Assembly: GCA_041447245.1 (NCBI GenBank)
Contig: JBGMEA010000006.1
Coordinates: 124,001 to 188,000, forward strand
Reading direction: 5' to 3'
From: JBGMEA01 sp041447245
Lineage (GTDB): Bacteria; Bacillota; Clostridia; Eubacteriales; Anaerofustaceae
Length of the DNA stretch: 64,000 nucleotides
The notes beneath the pieces were generated by a model, which did no database searches, was not told where the DNA came from, and was given only the letters and a program-made list of their open reading frames with translations. Shown here piece by piece: positions 7,457 to 14,340 of this stretch. A program made the translations under genes and the position numbers. The stretch's first letter is position 1. The number at the start of each line of letters is the position of its first letter.

Positions 7457-7909
7457 TCACCACCATTCCTCATCGGGTTCCTGACCTGTTGCGAGAAAGT
7501 GCAGGTAGGCATTACGTTCCATAATCGCAGACAGCACTTTTTCCGCGTCTTCATCCATTTCGGAGGCATCCCACAATTCAGATCCCTTTTGGCAGGCACA
7601 CTTACGATGTGCAATGTACCGAATATAATCGATCTTATCTTTAATTGCGATTTTGGCAAGCAGGGTTTTATCCGTCAGCTTTCTTACGGCCTCATAGCGC
7701 AGTTCGTCTACCTGTTCGGCCTGAGCGATATGAGAAAGCATCTCTTGATTTTTCAATTTGTAAATGGCCGCAATCCGCACCTCGATATAGGGGCTTCTTT
7801 TCCATAACCGAAAAAGTTGAATATCTCTTTTGGTCCGCTGTATCATTTTAAGCTGGCGCGCCTCAAGCCTACTGTCCCAATCAAGCTCTTTGAATAAACA
7901 CCGCCACAT
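7457..7909 (-). CDS. HEAT-like helical protein
   Basis: 150 residues. Start chosen at the ATG at 7909, seven bases after AAAGGTG; an ATG two codons earlier is too close to the SD. The middle shows short helical repeats in register: YIEVRIAAIYKLKNQEML, DELRYEAVRKLTDKTLLAKIA, YIRYIAHRK, similar to the HEAT-like units of the 4984-5298 protein. Acidic, Trp-ending C-terminus. It lies about 46 bases upstream of the DUF2225-like gene. Likely a scaffold or adaptor, with no catalytic motif. Confidence 0.6.
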   Translation of the reverse strand: MWRCLFKELDWDSRLEARQLKMIQRTKRDIQLFRLWKRSPYIEVRIAAIYKLKNQEMLSHIAQAEQVDELRYEAVRKLTDKTLLAKIAIKDKIDYIRYIAHRKCACQKGSELWDASEMDEDAEKVLSAIMERNAYLHFLATGQEPDEEWW

Positions 7910-7985
7910 ACGCATTCACCTTTCAAAACTCTCCGCTCAACGTGTAGATGCCGTGGATACCACTGAGTTTGACAATGCTCCCTGA

Positions 7986-8822
7986 TCAGTTTACCGTGCC
8001 ACTGCCGCCGCAGTAAGGGCAAACTTCCCATGAGCTTTTCAGTGTCGGTATCCATTGGCCTTGATTCCAATACTTATCTTGAACTGTTACGTTACGCCCA
8101 CCAGCTCCGCCGCACCTCGGGCAACGGTGTTCTCCATTGGTTACGACCTGACCGGAGCCTCGTTCGAGCATGCTGGTATCAACACCGACAAGACCCGATG
8201 TTGATACATCTACGACGATATCAGTATCCAGTGTCGCCGCGCTTCGGTCATCGCTGAAATCCACAATGCTGCTGTCTGAAAACTGCATCAGGAAGAAACT
8301 AGGGACGTATAAAGCTCCGTCAACTACAACGGGAACAACCTCGGTGTCCACGGCAGAAATTGTCTTGCTGCCGTATGTCAGCGTAGGCGAATCTGCGAAT
8401 ACCTGAATGAGATCATTGTTAATTACCGTTGCACAGGCGCTCTTATCTTCATTTGTCAGGCAGGCCACGCCAAAACAGTTCAGCACGTCCTCAATCGGAT
8501 AATAGCCGCCATTTGGCTCGTCCGGGAGTGTAAAGGGGTAATTCTCCGTCTCGACCTCTGTGCCGTTTATCACCAAACGGTAGCGTGTGCGCCCCTCATC
8601 GTCTTCAAATGGGAACGAAACGCCGGGATTTGATTCTTCGGTCTGTAAGGCTGCGCTCGGTTGCGCGGGCTGTTCCGTTACCGACGCAGCCGGTTCGTTT
8701 TCAATGATACCTGTTGAACGGTTGGTATCTGAAGCATTATCAGAACTGTCGCCTGTTGAACCGCATGAACACAGCGACAGGCATAGGATCAATATCAATC
8801 CGATAAAAAATAGTCGTTTCAT
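7986..8822 (-). CDS. Lipoprotein with copper-amine-oxidase-like stalk domain and DnaJ-type zinc motif
   Basis: 278 residues. Signal peptide with lipobox LCSC (mature Cys near residue 20), then a Ser/Thr/Glu-rich linker to about residue 65. Residues about 75-205 resemble the copper amine oxidase N-terminal (stalk) domain of clostridial surface proteins (LVINGTEV, YYPIEDVLNCFGV, ALYVPSFFL). The C-terminus carries two CxxCxGxG-type motifs, CPRCGGAGG and CPYCGGSG, as in the DnaJ zinc centre; this is unusual in an exported protein. The start overlaps the stop of the upstream gene (ATGA) and has SD AGGAGG. Possibly a substrate-holding or redox-sensing surface protein. Confidence 0.7.
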   Translation of the reverse strand: MKRLFFIGLILILCLSLCSCGSTGDSSDNASDTNRSTGIIENEPAASVTEQPAQPSAALQTEESNPGVSFPFEDDEGRTRYRLVINGTEVETENYPFTLPDEPNGGYYPIEDVLNCFGVACLTNEDKSACATVINNDLIQVFADSPTLTYGSKTISAVDTEVVPVVVDGALYVPSFFLMQFSDSSIVDFSDDRSAATLDTDIVVDVSTSGLVGVDTSMLERGSGQVVTNGEHRCPRCGGAGGRNVTVQDKYWNQGQWIPTLKSSWEVCPYCGGSGTVN

Positions 8823-9256
8823 TGATTGTCCTCCTGTTCAATTTTTTCTACGCAAGCATTTCGTATCCCGTCACAAAGCTTCGCTTTTTCCAGATACGCC
8901 TCATTTCGGGTTTGGTAATACAGCTTGAGCCAGAGATACTGAGATTCCCAAAGTGCGGGTGTATCCCGTTTCAGGCCCGAATTCGGATGAATATGAATGT
9001 CCAACAAGGTCTGTGCAAGTAAAAGGTTGCTTTCCTCGCTGTCCATATCGTCCAGTTGCATCCGTATTTGTGCTTCCACCTGCTGATACAGCTCCCACGA
9101 TTTTTCAAATAAAAACATAGCGTTAGATTGGTCGGAGCACTTTCTGATTTCTGAAGAAGGAGCGTCCGGCAAAGCTAAACCTGCTTCTTCCGTCAGCTTT
9201 CGTGCCAGAGCCTCTGTCTCTTCGGCCTGTCGCAGCATCGCGTAAAGTTTATCCAT
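8819..9256 (-). CDS. Hypothetical helical protein
   Basis: 145 residues, soluble, predicted almost wholly helical, with TPR-like spacing (SWELYQQVEAQIRMQLDDM, LLLAQTLLDIHIHPNSGL, YLWLKLYYQTRNEAYLEKAKL). I do not recognise a family. SD CAGGAGTG before ATG. It is translationally coupled to the lipoprotein that follows by a 4-base overlap, so the pair may work together, the lipoprotein outside and this protein inside. Confidence 0.6.
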   Translation of the reverse strand: MDKLYAMLRQAEETEALARKLTEEAGLALPDAPSSEIRKCSDQSNAMFLFEKSWELYQQVEAQIRMQLDDMDSEESNLLLAQTLLDIHIHPNSGLKRDTPALWESQYLWLKLYYQTRNEAYLEKAKLCDGIRNACVEKIEQEDNQ

Positions 9257-9272
9257 TGTTTCACTCCTGACG

Positions 9273-9545
9273 TTATAACTTAAAAGAAGTGGTTTTCTTC
9301 ATGCCGCATGTTTGACAAATATAAATGTAGTTCACCCGGTTGTTCGAATCGCAGAATTGGCAATCCGCACCATAGCATGAGTCAAGATACTGCCCGCTTC
9401 CACGCGACGATGAGAGCGAGCATCCCATCTCCTCAGTTCCGAGATATTCCCACTTGTGGCGGTCACTGTACTCATGAGCCTTTGCACCGCAGCGGCGGCA
9501 GACGCAGCCCTCCCAGCGGTGCCCGAATAAGCATGCCAGATTCAT
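9273..9545 (-). CDS. Small zinc-ribbon protein, paralogue of the NUDIX protein's N-terminus
   Basis: 90 residues from the ATG at 9545 (SD AAGGGGGAT); the longer frame would overlap the NUDIX gene. Cysteine pairs at C14-x-C16-x2-C19-G and near the C-terminus (CQFC, CQTCG) predict one or two structural zinc sites. The segment C-x-C-x2-C-G-x3-H-E-Y matches C-x-C-x2-C-G-x3-H-D-Y at residues 19-31 of the NUDIX protein directly upstream, so the two share a zinc-binding module. It may bind the same partner. Confidence 0.65.
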   Translation of the reverse strand: MNLACLFGHRWEGCVCRRCGAKAHEYSDRHKWEYLGTEEMGCSLSSSRGSGQYLDSCYGADCQFCDSNNRVNYIYICQTCGMKKTTSFKL

Positions 9546-9558
9546 TTTGAAATCCCCC

Positions 9559-10587
9559 TTAAAAAACCTCATGGGTTTCAATGCAATCAAGCAGTCTTTG
9601 ATACACTGCGCGGTTTTGCTCCTCCCAAAGGCGGGTGATGGCATCGCATACCTCGACCTGAGGGTCGCGGCTTTCCCAAAGCCTTTTTAATTCCGATTCC
9701 GTCATAAACACTACCGGCAGCGCGATGTCCGTCTCATAGGTTATTCCATCTGCTTGGCTGTGCTTATCATAATTGTCGGCGGCTATAATCTGCTCTACTT
9801 GGCTTCCCGGCACGGGTAGCGCAAATATATAGGAATACTCGACGTTATCCTTTGCGGCGTATTCCGTAAAGCCAATGGGGATAAGGCTCTCGGGGCATAC
9901 CTCGTATGGCGAGGCGTAAAGGAACTCTCCGGCGAACACACCGTCACGCCACAACTCCAACCGTTTTTTCATCCCATTCTTACAAAGCAACTCCTCGGAA
10001 AGCTCGCGCAGGGCGTTTTCGCGAAGCAGCTCAGGCCCTACCGTCTTGCCTATAAGCCTGGCAATATCATCCTCTGGCGGGCCGCAGTGTCCACCAAACA
10101 AGTTGAGGCTCAACGGAGCGCTGGTCTTTCCTTTGGCGATCTGTTTGTCGTGCCGGTTATGAATGATCCAGCAGCCTTTATCTGCGCCATCCGTTACGAA
10201 AGGCACGATAATCACGGTCAGGTGCCGAAGTCCCAGCTTTTCGGCGACCGACCTTTCCGTAATACCTGTTATGATATACCTATCATCCGACTTTTTGATC
10301 ATGTACAACAATTCTCCCTGCGGAGCATGCTTGGATGGATATACAGTTTCGGGTTCACGTTCATAGGATCGACCCCGGTAGTGCTCGATCACCACGCCGG
10401 TATCGGCATAATAATGTTCCTCATCCCCACATCGCGCGCAACGCGCGGTCACAACCTTGCCGGAGGCGGCAAATGTGCCATCGTCGTCACTGTGATAATC
10501 ATGGCAGATCTTCCCGCAAATGGTGCATCGGCAGCCTGCACCTAAGTGCTCTTTACAGATATGCGTTTCGTTTCCTTGCTTGCTCAT
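9559..10587 (-). CDS. NUDIX hydrolase with N-terminal zinc ribbon
   Basis: 342 residues. N-terminal zinc module: C19-x-C21-x2-C24-G-x3-H29-D-Y and C50-x2-C53. The NUDIX box runs at about 180-202: G180-x5-E186-x7-R194-E195-L-S-E198-E199-L-L. The usual Gly near the end is Leu, but all metal-binding glutamates are kept, so hydrolysis of a nucleoside-diphosphate-linked substrate is plausible. The C-terminal part (205-342) is extended and unassigned. It is the first gene of the second transcription unit, with SD AAGGAGA and a weak promoter candidate upstream. A role in clearing or making a nucleotide signal is inference. Confidence 0.85.
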   Translation of the reverse strand: MSKQGNETHICKEHLGAGCRCTICGKICHDYHSDDDGTFAASGKVVTARCARCGDEEHYYADTGVVIEHYRGRSYEREPETVYPSKHAPQGELLYMIKKSDDRYIITGITERSVAEKLGLRHLTVIIVPFVTDGADKGCWIIHNRHDKQIAKGKTSAPLSLNLFGGHCGPPEDDIARLIGKTVGPELLRENALRELSEELLCKNGMKKRLELWRDGVFAGEFLYASPYEVCPESLIPIGFTEYAAKDNVEYSYIFALPVPGSQVEQIIAADNYDKHSQADGITYETDIALPVVFMTESELKRLWESRDPQVEVCDAITRLWEEQNRAVYQRLLDCIETHEVF

Positions 10588-10632
10588 ATGATGTTCTCCT
10601 TTCCGTCAGGGTGTTTTCCTATTTGACCTGCT

Positions 10633-10659
10633 TTTATACTACTCGAAATAAAACATCAA
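10633..10659 (-). promoter_or_regulatory. Weak promoter candidate for the NUDIX transcription unit
   Basis: On the minus strand TTGATG (10659-10654) and TATAAA (10638-10633) are 15 bp apart, slightly short. Placement just after a terminator and before the first gene of the unit supports it. Confidence 0.35.
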
Positions 10660-10664
10660 AAGCG

Positions 10665-10704
10665 AAAAAATACCAAAGCGTGAATTTACACTTTGGCATT
10701 TTTT
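10665..10704. terminator. Bidirectional terminator, copy 2 of the repeated hairpin
   Basis: CCAAAG (10673-10678) and CTTTGG (10691-10696) form the stem, flanked by an A-run (10665-10670) and a T-run (10699-10704), so it can act on both strands. Its central 20-odd bases differ at only one position from the hairpin at 6190-6226. Confidence 0.75.
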
Positions 10705-10748
10705 GTTGGCAACCACATAAGCCTGTCTCGTATTCATCGGATAGGTTT

Positions 10749-12626
10749 TTAAACATCCAAACGATTACGCTCAAGCAAATCTATAAGCTCGTTGACACGC
10801 ATACGTTTTGAACTATCCGTCTGGAGGCAGCCTTGCAATATACTCCAAAGTATATCTGGGAGCGGTTTACAGCGTATTCTAAGATGTTCTTCATAGACAA
10901 GGCTGCATACCGGCCCCTTGCTCCATTGACGATCTCCTAAAAGTAGTTCCACCAATGTGACGCCAAGGCTCCATACATCTGTACTTTCATCAATGGCCCG
11001 GTCTTCAAACTGCTCCGGCGAAGCGTACGCAGGCGTGTAGCCGCCATTCTCGGGCACCCACAGGCCGTCAATCTTTATATTTACACCATGTCCGTACAGG
11101 TTCGACGGCTTGATATCGCCATGGATCATTTTGTTCTGATGAAGAAAGCGCAGCCCACACGCACATCCAAGCGTTGTGTCCAGAATGTTTTTCATGAAGC
11201 TTTCCCAATTCTGATTGCGCAGGCGGGTCATATTTTCAAACCAACTGTCGCTTGCGTTTTTCGATCCTTCAAAGGCCATGATAAGCGTGTCTCCGGAATG
11301 AAATCCCATGGCAAGCATGCGACGGATATTGGGATGTTCCAGCCGCCGCCACTGTTCAATCCTCTCAAAACAAGTCCTGTAATGGTGTGTGGCTTGTATC
11401 ACGGTATACTCCCGCGCGGTGGTTTCAGGTTGCACACGGCGGGCGGAATAACTATACCATCCAAAATCATTTGTTTCCGGTTTGTCAGTAGTAATTTCAA
11501 ACGTATTAAACAGTTGAGTGCCTTTTGGAAGGTATTCCTGTTTGGGTACGGGAGGAACCGCATCCTGATCGAAAGGAGAATCCAGTTGGTTTTTACAAGA
11601 CATATCCGCGTCAAGGACGGGCGCAGCAATAGAGGATATGACAAGTGCGTCCGCGCAAAAAACTTTATCGGCGTCCTCAAAGTCAGTTTCATCCAGCAGA
11701 AAATCATCGTCATCGTCCACACGGGCTGGCCTGATATACGGCTTTTCAGCGCTTTCCTTCAGCATGCTTTTATATTCTGAGGCCATCAGGTCATACGGGA
11801 AATCCCGCTGTGCAAGAACAGTATCAATCAGCTTGGCAAGGCTTTGCGGTACAGACAGATTGCGCCTGTTTACAGCCGGGAATGCGGATTTGTCCTTGAG
11901 CTTCTTCATAAACAGCTCATGATCTTCAAGATCGGGCAGCCCGGTCAGCATGGAGTGAAGCAGCGCTGTCACCGTCCACAAATTGCTCTTTATCCGGCCC
12001 GTCTTTTCACTGTGCAACCATGCTTCGACAGGCAGATAAAAGAACTGTATGGAGTCACCATACAGTGAATCATCATCGTCCCGGCCCAGATAGAGCTTGT
12101 GCTGTGCGGAGAGTTTCACTGTTGGCATCGAACTATCGTCCGATAGCAAAATATGATCCGGAATCAGATAGTCATGGGTCACGCAGGTTCGCTCAGTTCC
12201 GGCTTCCTGCGCTGGAATATGATGCAGAAACTCCAGCGCGTCAAGTATCTGAAAAACGATGTGCAGCGCAATCGGGGCAATCAGCTTGCCGCCGGACGCT
12301 TTTATGTATTGCGTGAGCGTATAGGGGCACTCCTGCACGATAAAAAAACGCTGATCGCGGAACGTGCCGCATAGGGGAACCTGCTGCAAATTCCCATGCC
12401 GGAAATGCTCCGAGGCAAAGCGCATCTGCTTCAGCAAAAAATCCGCTTCCTCCCGCCCAAAGCGGTTTGTTTGTTTTTTCAGAACCGTCAGCAAAAAGAA
12501 CTCTCCCGTGACCTGCTGCCGCAGCCGGATGATGCGTCCAAGCTCTGTATCCGGCAGAAAGCCGTCGATGCAAAAGCCGTGGGCAACATCCCCAATATTG
12601 CCTGTCCATAACTTATCAAGCTCCAT
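10749..12626 (-). CDS. Tandem protein kinase-like protein: N-terminal pseudokinase plus atypical C-terminal kinase
   Basis: 625 residues holding two kinase folds joined by an acidic linker (about 300-360). In the first fold the catalytic loop reads HDYLIPDH (151-158) and the DFG position reads LSA, so it is a pseudokinase. In the second fold the loop reads HGDIKPSN (502-509) with the catalytic Asp kept, the metal-binding Asp is in IKIDGLW (D520), and the APE-like motif is YASPEQF. No glycine-rich loop or VAIK lysine is obvious there, so activity is doubtful. It lies upstream of a terminator and ends the first transcription unit. It may be an allosteric scaffold for the true kinases. Confidence 0.8.
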   Translation of the reverse strand: MELDKLWTGNIGDVAHGFCIDGFLPDTELGRIIRLRQQVTGEFFLLTVLKKQTNRFGREEADFLLKQMRFASEHFRHGNLQQVPLCGTFRDQRFFIVQECPYTLTQYIKASGGKLIAPIALHIVFQILDALEFLHHIPAQEAGTERTCVTHDYLIPDHILLSDDSSMPTVKLSAQHKLYLGRDDDDSLYGDSIQFFYLPVEAWLHSEKTGRIKSNLWTVTALLHSMLTGLPDLEDHELFMKKLKDKSAFPAVNRRNLSVPQSLAKLIDTVLAQRDFPYDLMASEYKSMLKESAEKPYIRPARVDDDDDFLLDETDFEDADKVFCADALVISSIAAPVLDADMSCKNQLDSPFDQDAVPPVPKQEYLPKGTQLFNTFEITTDKPETNDFGWYSYSARRVQPETTAREYTVIQATHHYRTCFERIEQWRRLEHPNIRRMLAMGFHSGDTLIMAFEGSKNASDSWFENMTRLRNQNWESFMKNILDTTLGCACGLRFLHQNKMIHGDIKPSNLYGHGVNIKIDGLWVPENGGYTPAYASPEQFEDRAIDESTDVWSLGVTLVELLLGDRQWSKGPVCSLVYEEHLRIRCKPLPDILWSILQGCLQTDSSKRMRVNELIDLLERNRLDV

Positions 12627-12677
12627 AATATTGCCCCTTTCTTACCGGAATCGCTTTTTGATAAAATCACAGGCTAC

Positions 12678-12717
12678 TCCTGGCCCAGCAGCGCTTCCAT
12701 TTCCTCACGGGTCAGTT
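12678..12717. repeat. Duplicated 3' end of the ClpA-FtsH gene
   Basis: This stretch matches 14345-14384, the last codons of the hybrid protease gene, over 40 bases with one mismatch. Read on the minus strand it still encodes LTRE and the following residues, ending GQE and a stop, but a TAA replaces a Lys codon just before. The two copies bracket the LRR lipoprotein gene as direct repeats. Confidence 0.85.
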
Positions 12718-12723
12718 AGTTTT

Positions 12724-14283
12724 CTATTTGATTGGTAACGCGAAAAGTTCATTGATACTCATGCCGAAACGCTCCTGAACCACCTGCTCAAAGTAGGCAA
12801 TCGGCTTATCATACAATTCTTTGCCTGTCGTTCCAAAAGCATCGTTAAACATCCGATGCGCCGTATCCAAGTTGGGATATTCCCAGCCTTTTTCGCCTGT
12901 GGCGGGATAGGCTTCAAAATTAGCTTCCACGCCATCCTTCTCTATGGAAACGTGATATTTTCCCTCGGCCTCATAATACAGAATCTGTAACTTATAGCCA
13001 TTCACATCGGAATCATAAAACTCCATGCTCCAGTCCACTCGATTCTCGGCGGGCGCGTTTTCATCCCACTCTGTCCTGTGAATGGAAATACTCAGAGCAT
13101 GGGGGGACTGCTCCTCGTATAAACAGGTTCCTTTATAGTCTAGCAATGTAAAGCCTAACCTCTCGTATGGAGACGGCAATGTGTCATCCGCCTCATCAAA
13201 AGGCATCTCAAACAGCGTATCCGCAGAGATGCCCAGCGTCTCCGCGAGGGTGTCTTGAAAGGTCTGAACGGGCGAAAGCAGCACGTCTCCGGCGCCCAGG
13301 TCGGTAAATATCGCGCGCACGGTCTGCTCCTCGCTATTACGATCTTCCACGCCGATAAAGCTGTCGTTCGCGTGGTCATACACATAGTTCATGACCATAT
13401 TGCCGTCTTTATTAGCCTGCATCACATAGGCGTCGGAATCCGGGTAATACCCAATGTCGACCTTATAGCCGTTGCGCTCGAAAACTGTTCGGACGCAGTT
13501 TTTTAACCAATCCTCCGGCGGAGCGCCCCATTCGATATGGTTGATGCGCACCGAGGCGCTATCACCGTCATAGATCGCTTGCTTGCCACCGGTGTCCATG
13601 ATAAACCCAAGCTCGGCAAGGGTGAACGCAATGGTAAAATCCTTTTGCTCTAAGCTTTGGTAGATATCCGACAGCGGGAAATAGCTGCTTATAGGGCAGC
13701 CTGCCAGATACAGATGCTTGAGATTTGTCAGCGATACAAGCGGCGATACATCAGTGATTGTAGCCTGATCAAGCATCAGGAAATTCAGGTTCATCAGCTT
13801 CGCAAGCGGGGTGTAGTCCTGCGCCGAGCAGCCAGTCAGCGCCAATACTTTCAGATTTGTCAGTCCGGCGAGCGGTGCGATATCAGCAACCGGGTTGCCG
13901 CCCAGCGACAGCGAGGTGAGCTTTTTCAGCCCTGCAAGCGGCGTAATATCGGTGATCGCGTGAAAAGACAGGTCGAGACTTTCAAGGTTTTTGAAATATT
14001 CCAGTCCGCCGATATCCTTGATCGTCGTCTCTTGGGAAACGTAACGCTGCCACTCATTGCTGAGGTTCAGCCTTGTCACCGATTCTGCCTCTGCCGCACT
14101 AATGTCGCCCTGCGGCCTGCCTATCGATCCGCGCACCATTGCCTCCAGCACGGGGTCAGAAAACGTCACGGTATCCGATACCGGAGACGAGGTCGGAAAG
14201 GGCGCTGTCGTGGTAGTCGCTCCACAGGCTGTCAGACTCAGCACCAGCCAGATGGTAAGCATAATGCGCAGAAGACGTTTCAT
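12724..14283 (-). CDS. Leucine-rich-repeat lipoprotein
   Basis: 519 residues. Lipoprotein signal with lipobox LTAC (mature Cys near residue 20). Residues about 65-215 hold five or six 22-residue leucine-rich repeats of the internalin/SDS22 type, with repeating ITDITPLAGLKKLTSLSLGGN patterns. The C-terminal 300 residues contain two related beta-rich parts of unknown fold (each with a Tyr-rich YYPDSD or YYEAEG segment). It should sit on the outer face of the membrane and bind a protein ligand. The SD is strong (TATGGAGGTAGCAAT). Direct repeats of the neighbouring protease gene bracket it, so it may be a later insertion. Confidence 0.8.
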   Translation of the reverse strand: MKRLLRIMLTIWLVLSLTACGATTTTAPFPTSSPVSDTVTFSDPVLEAMVRGSIGRPQGDISAAEAESVTRLNLSNEWQRYVSQETTIKDIGGLEYFKNLESLDLSFHAITDITPLAGLKKLTSLSLGGNPVADIAPLAGLTNLKVLALTGCSAQDYTPLAKLMNLNFLMLDQATITDVSPLVSLTNLKHLYLAGCPISSYFPLSDIYQSLEQKDFTIAFTLAELGFIMDTGGKQAIYDGDSASVRINHIEWGAPPEDWLKNCVRTVFERNGYKVDIGYYPDSDAYVMQANKDGNMVMNYVYDHANDSFIGVEDRNSEEQTVRAIFTDLGAGDVLLSPVQTFQDTLAETLGISADTLFEMPFDEADDTLPSPYERLGFTLLDYKGTCLYEEQSPHALSISIHRTEWDENAPAENRVDWSMEFYDSDVNGYKLQILYYEAEGKYHVSIEKDGVEANFEAYPATGEKGWEYPNLDTAHRMFNDAFGTTGKELYDKPIAYFEQVVQERFGMSINELFALPIK

Positions 14284-14340
14284 ATTGCTACCTCCATATT
14301 TTCCGACATCCTGTGCGTTAGGCGCAAAATCTTTCTCATC

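Noticed and set aside
7426..7659. 77-codon minus-strand frame overlapping the HEAT-like gene
   Set aside because: It lies in another frame of the SD-led 7457-7909 gene, has no SD of its own and no domain.
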